Shown piece by piece: positions 16,727 through 25,321 of a stretch of 64,000 nt of DNA. The DNA lies in NCBI GenBank assembly GCA_019750135.1, contig JAIEOV010000081.1, positions 53,744 to 117,743 on the forward strand, read 5' to 3'. The position numbers and the translations under genes are program-made. This DNA is from Reyranella sp. GTDB lineage: Bacteria > Pseudomonadota > Alphaproteobacteria > Reyranellales > Reyranellaceae. Within the stretch, counting starts at the first letter, position 1. The number at the start of each line of letters is the position of its first letter. Below the pieces are notes generated by a model. It did no database searches. It worked only from the letters and a program-made list of their open reading frames with translations, and was not told where the DNA came from.

Positions 16727-17912
16727 GTACGCCGTCCTTCTTCAGGGTGTCGATTTCGGTCTCGCTCAGGCCGGCTTCGGCCAGAACGCTTCGCGAATCC
16801 GCCCCCTTCAGCGGCGCCATGCGACGGATGGCGGGCGGTGTCTTGCTCATGCGCATGGGCGGCTCGACCATCATGATCTCGCCCTCGCTGGGATGCGGAT
16901 ACTTCTTGAAGAGCTGCCGCCAGACCAGGTGCGGGTCGTCGAACAGGTCGCTGGGCTTGGTCACCGGTGCATTGGGGATCTGCGCATCGTCCAGAAGCCT
17001 GATCCACTCCGCCGTCGTCTTGGTCGGCGCCAGCGCCTCGACCATGGAATACATGTCGTTGATGTGGAGCGACCGGGCGTTCAGCGTCGAATAGCGCGGA
17101 TCTTGCAACACCTCCTGCCGGCCGACGATCTCGAAGAAGTTGCGCCAGTGCTTGTCGTTGTAGGGCAGGATCGCCATCCAGCCGTCGAGGGTGCGGAAGG
17201 GCTTGCGGGTGCGGGCGAGCAGGCGCGTGTAGCCGACCTCGCCCTCGTCGGAGAACGTCCGTTCCCACAGATGCTCGACCATCAGCCAGGCGGCCATGGT
17301 CTCGAACATCGGCACCTCGACGAACTGTCCCTCGCCGGTGCGCTGCTTATGCATCAGCGCTGAAAGAGTCGCGAAGGCGAAGGTGAGCCCGACGGTCTTG
17401 TCGGCGATGATGGTCGGCGGATAGCGCGGGACGTCGTCGCCGGCCGCGCGCCCCATCAAATCGGCGATGCCGAAGCGGGCCTGGATGGCATCGTCGTAGG
17501 CAGGCAGCTTGCCGTAGGGACCGTCGGCGGAATAGCCGTAAGCGCCGACATAGACGATGTCGGGCTTGATCTTGCGGATCGCCTCGTAGCCCAGCCCCAA
17601 TCCCTCGATGGCCTGCGGCCGGAGCGCATGCACGAAGGCGTCGGCCGTGGCCACCAGCTTGAGCAGCGCCGCCCGTGCGGCCTGGCTCTTGAGATCGAGG
17701 CAGAGCGATCGCTTGTTGCGGTTCACGTAGAGGTAGGTCGGTCCCATGCCCGGCGTCTTGGCCGGCTTGCCGATGTGGCGGACCATGTCGCCCTCCGGCG
17801 CCTCGACCTTGATCACGTCGGCGCCCTGGTCGGCCAGCAGCATGGTGCCGTAGGGACCGAGGATGATGTTGGTCAGGTCGACAATCCTGATGCCTTCGAG
17901 TGCGCCGGCCAT
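16713..17912 (-). CDS. CaiB/BaiF family III CoA-transferase
   Basis: This 399-residue enzyme has the family III signatures: IRIVDLTNIILGPYGTMLLADQGADVIKVEAPEGD at the start, NRNKRSLCLDLKSQAAR, and the region FVHALRPQAIEGLGLGYE containing the Ala where family members carry the catalytic Asp neighbourhood (DxFVxxxRPG in relatives). It moves CoA between carboxylic acids. The ATG at 17912 follows GAGAGAGAA; the frame is open to 17990 but those 26 residues are not family-like. The donor and acceptor acids are unknown. Upstream is the 454-base gap before marR. Confidence 0.92.
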   Translation of the reverse strand: MAGALEGIRIVDLTNIILGPYGTMLLADQGADVIKVEAPEGDMVRHIGKPAKTPGMGPTYLYVNRNKRSLCLDLKSQAARAALLKLVATADAFVHALRPQAIEGLGLGYEAIRKIKPDIVYVGAYGYSADGPYGKLPAYDDAIQARFGIADLMGRAAGDDVPRYPPTIIADKTVGLTFAFATLSALMHKQRTGEGQFVEVPMFETMAAWLMVEHLWERTFSDEGEVGYTRLLARTRKPFRTLDGWMAILPYNDKHWRNFFEIVGRQEVLQDPRYSTLNARSLHINDMYSMVEALAPTKTTAEWIRLLDDAQIPNAPVTKPSDLFDDPHLVWRQLFKKYPHPSEGEIMMVEPPMRMSKTPPAIRRMAPLKGADSRSVLAEAGLSETEIDTLKKDGVLIEP

Positions 17913-18366
17913 TTCTCTCTCACTGTAAGGAACCGTACGACACTGCCATTGCCATGAAGCGGCGTCACCGGTCCTGGCACTGCGCCGCAAAACGCCGGAA
18001 GAAACGATGGATCAGGGCAACGGGCAGACCGAGATACCACCTATTGCGATGACGAGTTGCAGATCTCGGAAAAGGGCGCCAACGCCGCGCAACCCGCATC
18101 GACGGCATGGTGATCTCGAGCAGCTTCGACGTTTGTCGGAAGCGTCAGTCAGAAAGAAAGAACCGGCTGTGCTCTGCGTTCTTCGCCGCAAGGTCGTGCT
18201 GTGTCGCGATCACCAGCGCGGAGTCGCAGGCGACCGACGGCGTGCGCGCACGCTTGTGCGAACGAGTCAAGAGGCCCGCGCATTTCACCGCGTGCATTGG
18301 GTGTTATGAGACCGTTGTGCTCTGCGCGTTGTCGGTGTAGCCAAGGATCAAGCAAAGGCGGGGGCG
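17913..18366. other. Intergenic region before the heterocycle-type cluster
   Basis: No supported gene lies in these 454 bases, which separate divergent CoA-transferase and marR. Short frames exist but lack ribosome binding sites and family resemblance. An 11-bp direct repeat, TGTGCTCTGCG, occurs at 18168-18178 and 18316-18326, the second copy about 40 bases before marR; it could be a regulator binding site but no inverted symmetry was seen. Promoters for both directions must be here. Confidence 0.5.
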
Positions 18367-18840
18367 ATGCGAAGCAACGTCGCAAGACGACAACCAGAGA
18401 GCAGGCCGGCATCAAGTCCGGCATCACGACCCTACCGCATCGAAGAGCAAGTTGGTTATCTGCTGCGACGGGCACATCAACGAGCTTCCTCCATTTTCCA
18501 GGTGACGATCGGCGATCCCAACATCACGCCGACGCAGTACTCGAGCATGGTGAAGCTGCACGAGTACACCGAGCTCTCGCAGAATCATCTCGGCCGTCTC
18601 GTCGGCATGGACAAGGCGACGATGCAGGGCGTGGTGCGCCGGCTGAAGGAACGTCGCCTGGTCGATTCGCGTCCGCACCCCGGCGACGCGCGCCGCACGC
18701 TGCTCAGCCTCACCACCGATGGCAACCGCCTGATCACCAAGCTGCTGGTCAACGGCCCCGCCGTATCGCGCGAGACGCTGAAGCCGCTCAACAACCAGGA
18801 GCAGCGCCAGCTCCTCGAGCTGTTGTCGAAGATCATCTGA
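18367..18840 (+). CDS. MarR family transcriptional regulator
   Basis: This 157-residue winged-helix protein reads as a MarR regulator: EEQVGYLLRRAHQRASSIF (helix 1), ITPTQYSSMVKLHEY, the recognition region LSQNHLGRLVGMDKATMQGVVRRLKERRLV, and the wing RPHPGDARRTLLSLTTDG. MarR proteins usually repress adjacent catabolic genes until a small aromatic or related ligand binds. It is the first gene of the co-directional run that includes a Mo hydroxylase, so it is the natural candidate regulator for that pathway. A palindromic repeat, not a coupled start, separates it from the next gene. Confidence 0.9.
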   Translation: MRSNVARRQPESRPASSPASRPYRIEEQVGYLLRRAHQRASSIFQVTIGDPNITPTQYSSMVKLHEYTELSQNHLGRLVGMDKATMQGVVRRLKERRLVDSRPHPGDARRTLLSLTTDGNRLITKLLVNGPAVSRETLKPLNNQEQRQLLELLSKII

Positions 18841-18841
18841 A

Positions 18842-18901
18842 GGGAGCGCGGGCCTCTGGCCCGCTCGTGATCATGAAAGCGGGCCAGAGGCCCGCGCTCC
18901 C
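18842..18901. repeat. TGATCA-centred nested palindrome, copy 2
   Basis: Perfect arms of 24 bases (GGGAGCGCGGGCC... and its complement ...GGCCCGCGCTCCC) enclose CGTGATCATGAA. Each arm is itself a hairpin, GCGGGCC TCT GGCCCGC. It starts two bases after the marR stop and ends 46 bases before the next gene. Nearly the same element recurs at 26953. Confidence 0.9.
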
Positions 18902-18947
18902 GTTTGACTCGCAGTGCCCCCATCGTCATCGTACGTACACGAACGAT

Positions 18948-19766
18948 ATGGGTGTCTATCTCCGTCCACACCGCCTGGAAGAGGCGCTGAGCGCTCTCGC
19001 TCGGCCGCACACGGTGCTGGCCGGCGGCACCGACTTCTACCCGGCGCGGGTCGGCCGCGCGATCGACGAGGACGTGCTCGATATCGGCGGCATCGAGGTT
19101 TTGCGCGGCATCACCGCCAGCGCGGCCGGCTGGCGCCTGGGCGCCACCACGACCTGGAGCGAACTGATAGAGGCCGACCTGCCGCCCCTGTTCGACGGCC
19201 TGAAGCAGGCTGCGCGCGAGGTCGGCGGCCGCCAGATCCAGAACGCCGGCACCTTGGCCGGCAACATCTGCAATGCCTCGCCGGCCGCCGACGGCGTGCC
19301 CACCCTGCTGGCGCTCGATGCCGAGGTCGAGATTGCAGGATCGACGACCCGGCGGCTGCCGCTCCGGCAGTTCATCACCGGCGTGCGCCGCACCGCGCTG
19401 GCGCCGGGCGAGCTCGTGACGGCGATCCACGTGCCGCGGCATGACGCTGAAAGCGCATTCCTCAAGCTGGGCGCGCGGCGCTATCTCGTGATCTCCATTG
19501 CCATGGCGGCGGCGACCCTGGAATTCACCGACGGCCACGTTGCCGCGGCGCGCGTCGCCGTCGGCGCCTGCTCGCCGGTCGCCGAACGATTGCCAGCGCT
19601 CGAGCAGGCGTTGATCGGCGCGCCGCGCGATCGGCTGGCCGACCGTGTCGATGCCGCGCAGCTCGCGCCGCTCTCGCCGATCGACGACGTGCGCGGCAGC
19701 GCCGCCTATCGGCAGGATGCGGTCATCACCCTGCTGCGTCGCCTGCTGGCGGGGTTCGCCCGATGA
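18948..19766 (+). CDS. Molybdenum hydroxylase FAD-binding subunit
   Basis: This 272-residue protein belongs to the CoxM/XdhB type FAD subunit family. It has the two FAD pyrophosphate-binding motifs, VLAGGTDFYPAR at about residues 24-35 and QNAGTLAGNICNASPAAD at about 98-115, and the C-terminal CO-dehydrogenase flavoprotein domain. It passes electrons from the [2Fe-2S] clusters to the external acceptor. It ends in ATGA overlap with the fused Fe-S/Mo gene, so the two make one enzyme. The ATG at 18948 is family-like; there is no clear ribosome binding site. Confidence 0.93.
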   Translation: MGVYLRPHRLEEALSALARPHTVLAGGTDFYPARVGRAIDEDVLDIGGIEVLRGITASAAGWRLGATTTWSELIEADLPPLFDGLKQAAREVGGRQIQNAGTLAGNICNASPAADGVPTLLALDAEVEIAGSTTRRLPLRQFITGVRRTALAPGELVTAIHVPRHDAESAFLKLGARRYLVISIAMAAATLEFTDGHVAAARVAVGACSPVAERLPALEQALIGAPRDRLADRVDAAQLAPLSPIDDVRGSAAYRQDAVITLLRRLLAGFAR

Positions 19767-22465
19767 AGGTCGACTTCACCCTGAACGGCCGATCGGTCGC
19801 CTGGGAGGGGACGGCGATCACACGACTTGCCGCGGCCTTGCGCACGGACCTCGGACACACCGGCACCAAGGTCGGCTGCGACGCGGGAGACTGCGGCGCC
19901 TGCACGGTCCTGCTCGACCAACGGCAGGTTTGCTCGTGTCTCGTGGCGATGGGCCAGGTCGCCGGCCGAACGGTCGAGACCGTCGAAGGCCTGGGCGACG
20001 GCAACGGCGCCCTCGCCGCCCTGCAGACATCGTTCCTCGCCCATGGCGCGGCCCAGTGCGGCATCTGTACACCCGGCATGCTGATGGCTGCCCGCGAGCT
20101 TCTAGACAGGACGGCGCAGCCGACGCGCAGCGACGTTGAGGAGGCGCTGGGCGGTGTGCTCTGCCGCTGCACCGGCTACGGCAAGATCGTTGATGCCGTC
20201 ATGGATGCGACGGCATCGCTGCCCGCGACGCCGCCGGCCGGCGCCGCGGTCGGCGCGCGGCTGGCGCGGGTCGACGGCGTCGCCAAGGTCGCGGGCCGCG
20301 ACAAGTTCGGCGCCGACGACGTGCCCGCCGATGCGCTGTGGATCCGCGTCGTGCGCTCGCCGCATGCGCGGGCGCGGTTCACCCTGGGCGACCTTGGACC
20401 GCTCAGTCGGCGGCTCGCCGCCGTGCTGACGGCGGCCGACGTGCCGTCGAACGGCTACGGCATCTACCCCGACATCAAGGACCAGCCGGTGCTGGCCGAC
20501 GGCCAGGTGCGCTATCGCGGCGAAGCCGTCGTCGCCCTGGTCGGCGACCGCGAGAGCGTCCTGGCGATCCGCGACGAGGAGGTGCCGATCACCTGGGAGC
20601 CCGAAGCGCCCGTGGTCGGCATCGAGGCGGCGACCGCGCCTAACGCTCGCCTGGTGCAGGCCGACAAGCCACGCAATCTCCTGCTGGAGGGCGGAGTCCG
20701 GCGCGGCAAGACCGATGAAGCCTTCGCGACCGCGGCCGCCGTGGCCGAGGGCGTGTTCGAGACGGCGTTCGTCGAACACGCCTATATCGAGCCCGAGGCC
20801 GGCTGGGCCGAGCGTGTCGGCGATCGCATCGAAATCCACGCCTCGACCCAGACGCCCTACATGGACCGCGACGAGGTGGCGATCGTCATGCGGCTGAGGC
20901 CCGAGGCGGTGCGCATCGTGCCGACGGCCTGTGGCGGCGGCTTCGGCGGCAAGCTCGACCTGTCGGTCCAGCCCCTCATTGCGATCGCGGCCTGGAAGCT
21001 CCGGCGGCCGGTTGCCCTGGTCTACACGCGGCCGGAAAGCATGGCGGCCTCGACCAAGCGCCATCCGGCGCGCGTCGCCGCGAAGTTCGGCTGCGACGCC
21101 GAGGGTCGGCTGCTCGCCTGCGAGGTGACGGCGAGCTTCGACACCGGCGCCTATGCGTCGTGGGGACCGACCGTCGCCAACCGCGTGCCGGTGCATGCCA
21201 TGGGGCCGTATCGCGTGCCCAACGTCCGGACCTGGGGCGACGCCTGGTTCACCAACGCCCCGCCGTCCGGCGCGTTCCGCGGCTTCGGCGTGCCGCAGGC
21301 CGCCATCGCCCACGAGGCGATGATGGACGAGCTGGCCGACAAGCTCGGCATCGACCGCCTGGAATTCCGCCATCGCAATGCCTTGCGTGTCGGCGACACG
21401 ACGGCGACGGGTCAGACGCTTGCCCACTCCGCTGGTCTGGCGCAGTGTCTGGACGCGCTGCGGCCGCATTGGCGCAAGGCGCACGAGGAGATCGCGGCCT
21501 TCAACGCGGCCGGTGGTGCGAAGCGGCGCGGGGTCGGCGTGGGCTGCATGTGGTACGGCATCGGCAACACCTCGATGTCGAACCCCTCGCGCATGCGGGT
21601 CGGCCTGTCGCCGGTCGGCACGCTGACGCTCTACAGCGGCGCTGTCGATATCGGCCAGGGCTCCAACACCATCATGACCCAGATCGCGGCCGATGCGCTG
21701 GGCCTGCCGGCCGCCCAGTTCGCCCTGGTGTCGGGCGACACCGATCTCACCGCCGATGCCGGCAAGACCTCGGCCTCGCGCCAGACCTTCGTCTCGGGCC
21801 AGGCGGCTGAACGCGCCGGCCGCGACCTTCGTCTGCAAATCCTGCGCTTGGCCAATGCCGGGCCGGATGCCGCGTTGTCGCTCGACGGTGCGAAGCTCAC
21901 GGTGCGCGACGGCGCCGAGGTGCGGGCGATCGATCTTGCGACGGCCGGTCCGTTGATGGGCGAGGGCACGTTCGATCCGCCGACCACGCCGCTCGACGCC
22001 GACGGGCAGGGCATCCCCTACGCGACCTATGCTTTTGCCGCGCAGATCGCCGTCGTCGAGGTCGATATCGAGTTGGGCACCGTGAAGGTGCTGCGTATGG
22101 TCGCCGCCCACGATGTCGGCAAGGCCATCAACCCGACCCTGGTCGAGGGCCAGATCGAAGGCGGCATCGCCCAGGGCCTGGGCCTGGCGCTGATGGAGGA
22201 ATACCTCCCCGGCCGCACCGAGAACCTGCACGACTATCTCATTCCCACCATCGGCGACGTGCCCGAGATCGAGTGCATCCTGATCGAGGATCGCGAGCCG
22301 CTGGGACCGTCGGGCGCCAAGGGCGTCGGCGAGCCTGGCCTGGTGCCGACGGCGCCGGCCATTCTGGGCGCCGTCCATCATGCGACCGGCGTGCGTGCCA
22401 AGCGTGTGCCGCTGTTGCCGCATCGCCTGCGCGAGGCCATCGTTGCCGCGGGGAGGGGTGGATGA
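19763..22465 (+). CDS. Molybdenum hydroxylase, fused [2Fe-2S] and Mo-binding subunits
   Basis: One 900-residue chain joins a CoxS-type [2Fe-2S] subunit (residues 1-about 155) to a CoxL/XdhA-type molybdopterin subunit (from about 165). The plant-type cluster Cys are in GCDAGDCGACTVL...VCSC and the second cluster in QCGICTPGM...LCRCTGYGKI. The Mo part shows VPTACGGGFGGK, PPSGAFRGFGVPQA, DIGQGSNTIMTQ and GAKGVGEPGL, whose Glu is the catalytic base. Such enzymes hydroxylate N-heterocycles with water as oxygen source. Separate genes are usual, so this fusion is notable. Next to a 6-hydroxynicotinate-reductase-like gene, a pyridine or similar ring is a likely substrate. Confidence 0.93.
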   Translation: MKVDFTLNGRSVAWEGTAITRLAAALRTDLGHTGTKVGCDAGDCGACTVLLDQRQVCSCLVAMGQVAGRTVETVEGLGDGNGALAALQTSFLAHGAAQCGICTPGMLMAARELLDRTAQPTRSDVEEALGGVLCRCTGYGKIVDAVMDATASLPATPPAGAAVGARLARVDGVAKVAGRDKFGADDVPADALWIRVVRSPHARARFTLGDLGPLSRRLAAVLTAADVPSNGYGIYPDIKDQPVLADGQVRYRGEAVVALVGDRESVLAIRDEEVPITWEPEAPVVGIEAATAPNARLVQADKPRNLLLEGGVRRGKTDEAFATAAAVAEGVFETAFVEHAYIEPEAGWAERVGDRIEIHASTQTPYMDRDEVAIVMRLRPEAVRIVPTACGGGFGGKLDLSVQPLIAIAAWKLRRPVALVYTRPESMAASTKRHPARVAAKFGCDAEGRLLACEVTASFDTGAYASWGPTVANRVPVHAMGPYRVPNVRTWGDAWFTNAPPSGAFRGFGVPQAAIAHEAMMDELADKLGIDRLEFRHRNALRVGDTTATGQTLAHSAGLAQCLDALRPHWRKAHEEIAAFNAAGGAKRRGVGVGCMWYGIGNTSMSNPSRMRVGLSPVGTLTLYSGAVDIGQGSNTIMTQIAADALGLPAAQFALVSGDTDLTADAGKTSASRQTFVSGQAAERAGRDLRLQILRLANAGPDAALSLDGAKLTVRDGAEVRAIDLATAGPLMGEGTFDPPTTPLDADGQGIPYATYAFAAQIAVVEVDIELGTVKVLRMVAAHDVGKAINPTLVEGQIEGGIAQGLGLALMEEYLPGRTENLHDYLIPTIGDVPEIECILIEDREPLGPSGAKGVGEPGLVPTAPAILGAVHHATGVRAKRVPLLPHRLREAIVAAGRGG

Positions 22466-23895
22466 GCGACGACATCACGCTCACCGAGGCCGAAGCCAAG
22501 GCCGGTATCGTGCGCTGCGACGCCTGTCCGGTACTGTGCCGCATCCGGCCGGGCCGCGCCGGCGCCTGCGACCGCTATGCCAACGAGGACGGCAAGCTGG
22601 TGCGCGTCGATCCCCTGGTGCTGCTGGCCAAGCCCGATCTCGCGCGGGTCGCTTTCGTCGAAGGCAGCGATTCCTGGCGCGGCGAGCTCGGCAAGGGCGA
22701 GGGCGCCTTCGTCACCGGCATCGGCGCCACCACGACCTATCCCGACTACAAGCCCGCGCCCTTCATCGTCTCGTCCAAGCACGACGGCGTCGACATGGTC
22801 ACCGTCGTGACCGAGGGCATCTTCAGCTACTGCGGCGTCAAGGTGAAGATCGACACCGACCGCTGGCTCGGGGCCGAGCAGGCTGCCGTGCGCGTCAAGG
22901 GCGAGGCCGTCGGCCACGTCACCACGGCCGAGTACGGCTCGCAAATGCTGTCGCTGGGCGGCGTGCATCACTTGGTCGGCGGCAGCAAGAAAGAGGGCGT
23001 CGTCACCTGCGACGCGCTGCTGGCGCTCTGCAATCGCGAGGCCGTCGAGCTTGCGATCGACGACGGCTCGACCGTGGTCGTGCAGGCCGACCGGCCGCCG
23101 GTGGTCAACGGCACGCGCGAGGAGCGCATGCGCGTCGGCTGCGGCTCGGCCGCCATCGGCATGTTCGCGCCGCAATGGCAGGGCCATGTCGACGAGGTGA
23201 TCGTGGTCGACGACCACATCACCGGCGTGCTGAGCGAGCATCAGGGTGGCCGCTTCCTCGACATGAAGCCCGCCGGCATCCGCGTGCGCGGCCGCAAGTC
23301 GACGCCGGGGCGCTATTTCCAGGTCGCCGAGCCCGGGCTGGGCTGGGGCGGCACCAACGTGTCCGATCCGCTGGAGATCATCGAGAAGATCGATCCCAAG
23401 CAGGCCTGGCCCGGCCTGAAGCTGCTGATGGTCTCGACCACCGGCGAGCATTCGGCGTGGTTCGAGCTCGACCAGGACCTGAAACCGCGGCCGGCCGAGA
23501 TGCCGGGTCCCGTCCGCCATGTCGTCGAGCGCATCGCCGAGAACTGCGAGCCTGCGCTGTGCACCGTGATGTTCATGGCCGGCGCCGGCGGCTCCTTGCG
23601 TGCCGGTGTCACCGAGAACCCTGTGCGGCTGACGCGCTCGGTGCGCGACGCGCTGACCAAGGTGACCTTGGGCGGCGTGCCCGCCTATGTCTGGCCGGGC
23701 GGCGGCATCACCCTGATGGTCGACGTCGCGAAGATGCCGGAAAAGTCGTTCGGCTACGTGCCGACGCCGGCATTGGTCGCGCCCATCGAGTTCACCCTGC
23801 GCGCCAGTGACTACGCGGCGCTGGGCGGCTACGCCTCGCGCGCCGTCACGCTCGAGGACGTGCTGCGCGCCCACAAGGTGCGGCTCGACCCATGA
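22462..23895 (+). CDS. 6-hydroxynicotinate reductase-like Fe-S protein
   Basis: This 477-residue protein resembles the ferredoxin-dependent 6-hydroxynicotinate reductase of anaerobic nicotinate fermenters, which reduces the pyridinone ring to the tetrahydro-6-oxo form. The N-terminus has a Cys cluster, CDACPVLCRIRPGRAGACDR (about residues 13-32), suited to an Fe-S centre, followed by long conserved stretches such as TEGIFSYCGVKVKIDTD and GSAAIGMFAPQWQGHVDEV. It overlaps the Mo hydroxylase gene (ATGA) and the next gene (ATGA). Presence beside an apparently aerobic catabolic operon is unusual. The exact substrate is inference from the family name and context. Confidence 0.85.
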   Translation: MSDDITLTEAEAKAGIVRCDACPVLCRIRPGRAGACDRYANEDGKLVRVDPLVLLAKPDLARVAFVEGSDSWRGELGKGEGAFVTGIGATTTYPDYKPAPFIVSSKHDGVDMVTVVTEGIFSYCGVKVKIDTDRWLGAEQAAVRVKGEAVGHVTTAEYGSQMLSLGGVHHLVGGSKKEGVVTCDALLALCNREAVELAIDDGSTVVVQADRPPVVNGTREERMRVGCGSAAIGMFAPQWQGHVDEVIVVDDHITGVLSEHQGGRFLDMKPAGIRVRGRKSTPGRYFQVAEPGLGWGGTNVSDPLEIIEKIDPKQAWPGLKLLMVSTTGEHSAWFELDQDLKPRPAEMPGPVRHVVERIAENCEPALCTVMFMAGAGGSLRAGVTENPVRLTRSVRDALTKVTLGGVPAYVWPGGGITLMVDVAKMPEKSFGYVPTPALVAPIEFTLRASDYAALGGYASRAVTLEDVLRAHKVRLDP

Positions 23896-24737
23896 GCGCA
23901 GTTGCTGCTCGCTTCCCCGACGGCCGCTTGCATCTGCAGCACGGACCGATCGACTTGATCATCGAAGCGTTCGGCGCCGCCGATGAAGTCGAGCGGGCCT
24001 ACAGTCAAGCCGTCGATCACTTTGGCGATATCCTGCCGACGCTGGTGCGTGAGCTGCCGACGCTGCGCCGTCCGGTCGGCGATGCCTATCCGCTGCTGCA
24101 AGGCCCGGTCGCGCGCCGCATGGCCGAGGCGGTATGGCCGCATCGCGCCGTCTACATCACGCCCATGGCAGCCGTGGCTGGCGCCGTCGCCGACGAGATG
24201 CTGCAGGTGCTGATACGCGGCCGCACGCTCGACAAAGCCTACGTCAACGACGGCGGCGACATCGCCCTCCACCTGACGCCGGGTCACGAGTTGCATGCCG
24301 GCATCTTCGCGACGGCGCTCGACGGCGTGGCCCGTCTGACCCATGACCAGCCGGTGCGTGGCATCGCCACTTCGGGCCGCGGCGGACGCTCGTTCTCCCT
24401 GGGTATCGCCGATACGGCGACCGTGCTGGCCTCGACGGCAGCTGTCGCCGATGCCGCGGCGACGCTGATCGGCAATGCGGTCAACCTGGACCATCCCGCC
24501 ATCGAACGTCGTCCGGCGGGCGACCTCGACCCCGACAGCGACCTCGGCGATCTGCCGGTGACTGTTGCGGTCGGGCCGTTGCCCGATGCTGCCGTCGCCG
24601 AAGCGCTCGACCGCGGCGCCGAAGAGGCCCGTCGCCTGCGGCTTCGCGGACTGATCGACGGCGCGGCATTGTCGCTCGCCGGGCGCTGGCGGATCGAAAC
24701 CGCCGGCATGGCGCTTGCTCGGGTAAAGGCAGGATGA
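23892..24737 (+). CDS. UPF0280 family protein (ApbE-like fold)
   Basis: This 281-residue protein matches the UPF0280 family: RLHLQHGPIDLIIEAFG near the start, NDGGDIALHLTPGHELHAGI in the middle and RGIATSGRGGRSFSLGIADTATVLA toward the end. UPF0280 proteins are distantly related to ApbE flavin transferases; the DGGDI and ATSGRGG segments sit where ApbE has its GGDI metal/flavin elements. A role in flavin attachment or cofactor handling for the reductase is possible but unproved. It overlaps both neighbours by 4 bases. Confidence 0.85.
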   Translation: MSAVAARFPDGRLHLQHGPIDLIIEAFGAADEVERAYSQAVDHFGDILPTLVRELPTLRRPVGDAYPLLQGPVARRMAEAVWPHRAVYITPMAAVAGAVADEMLQVLIRGRTLDKAYVNDGGDIALHLTPGHELHAGIFATALDGVARLTHDQPVRGIATSGRGGRSFSLGIADTATVLASTAAVADAAATLIGNAVNLDHPAIERRPAGDLDPDSDLGDLPVTVAVGPLPDAAVAEALDRGAEEARRLRLRGLIDGAALSLAGRWRIETAGMALARVKAG

Positions 24738-25321
24738 GCGATCTGGTGAAGCTCCGGAAATACGTCTCGACGCTCGAGGAGACGCATCACGACGGCGGGA
24801 CGCGGCTCAACAGGCCGGTCACCAAGGCCGTGGTCGGCGGCGTGATCGCCAACCCTTATGCCGGGCGGCACGTCGAGGACATCCAGCCGCTGATGAAGGC
24901 GCTGGAGCCGCTGGCCGTCGACCTCACCGAGCGGGTGATGAAGCTCCTGGGAGCGAAGGGCAGCGAGCTCGAAGCCTACGGCAAGGGCGCCATCGTCGGC
25001 CTGTCGGGCGAGCTCGAACATGCCGCCCTGTGGCACCAGCCATCGGGCTTCGGCATCCGCCACGCCATGGGCGGCGCCAAGTCGATCGTGCCGTCGACCG
25101 TGAAGGTCGCGCCGGCCGGCGCGCGCATCGACATCCCGCTGCATCACGTGACCGCGGCCTATGTGCGCAGTCACTTCGACGCCATCGAGTTCTGTGTGCC
25201 CGACGGCCCGCGGCCGAACGAGATCGTGTTCATCGTTGCCGCTTCGATCGGCGGCCGCCCGCATGCCCGCGTCGGCGGGCTCACGCCCGGCGAAATCAAG
25301 GTGGGGGATGGCCAGCGATGA
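24734..25321 (+). CDS. DUF1185 'amino acid synthesis' family protein
   Basis: This 195-residue protein belongs to the AA_synth/DUF1185 family: VTKAVVGGVIANPYAGRHVEDIQPL, EAYGKGAIVGLSGELEHAALWHQ, HAMGGAKSIVPSTVKV and ARIDIPLHHVTAAYVRSHFDAIEF are typical. Despite the family label, no biochemical role is established. Coupled ATGA overlaps on both sides place it within the hydroxylase/reductase unit, suggesting it handles a ring-derived intermediate. Confidence 0.88.
   Translation: MSDLVKLRKYVSTLEETHHDGGTRLNRPVTKAVVGGVIANPYAGRHVEDIQPLMKALEPLAVDLTERVMKLLGAKGSELEAYGKGAIVGLSGELEHAALWHQPSGFGIRHAMGGAKSIVPSTVKVAPAGARIDIPLHHVTAAYVRSHFDAIEFCVPDGPRPNEIVFIVAASIGGRPHARVGGLTPGEIKVGDGQR

Noticed and set aside
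18007..18340. Short plus-strand frames upstream of marR
   Set aside because: They lack ribosome binding sites, have Arg-rich composition and overlap one another in different frames. No family similarity was seen.
20102..22423. A 773-codon open frame on the minus strand
   Set aside because: It is antisense to the fused Fe-S/Mo subunit, has Arg/His/Gly-rich composition and no family pattern, and arises from high GC at third codon positions.
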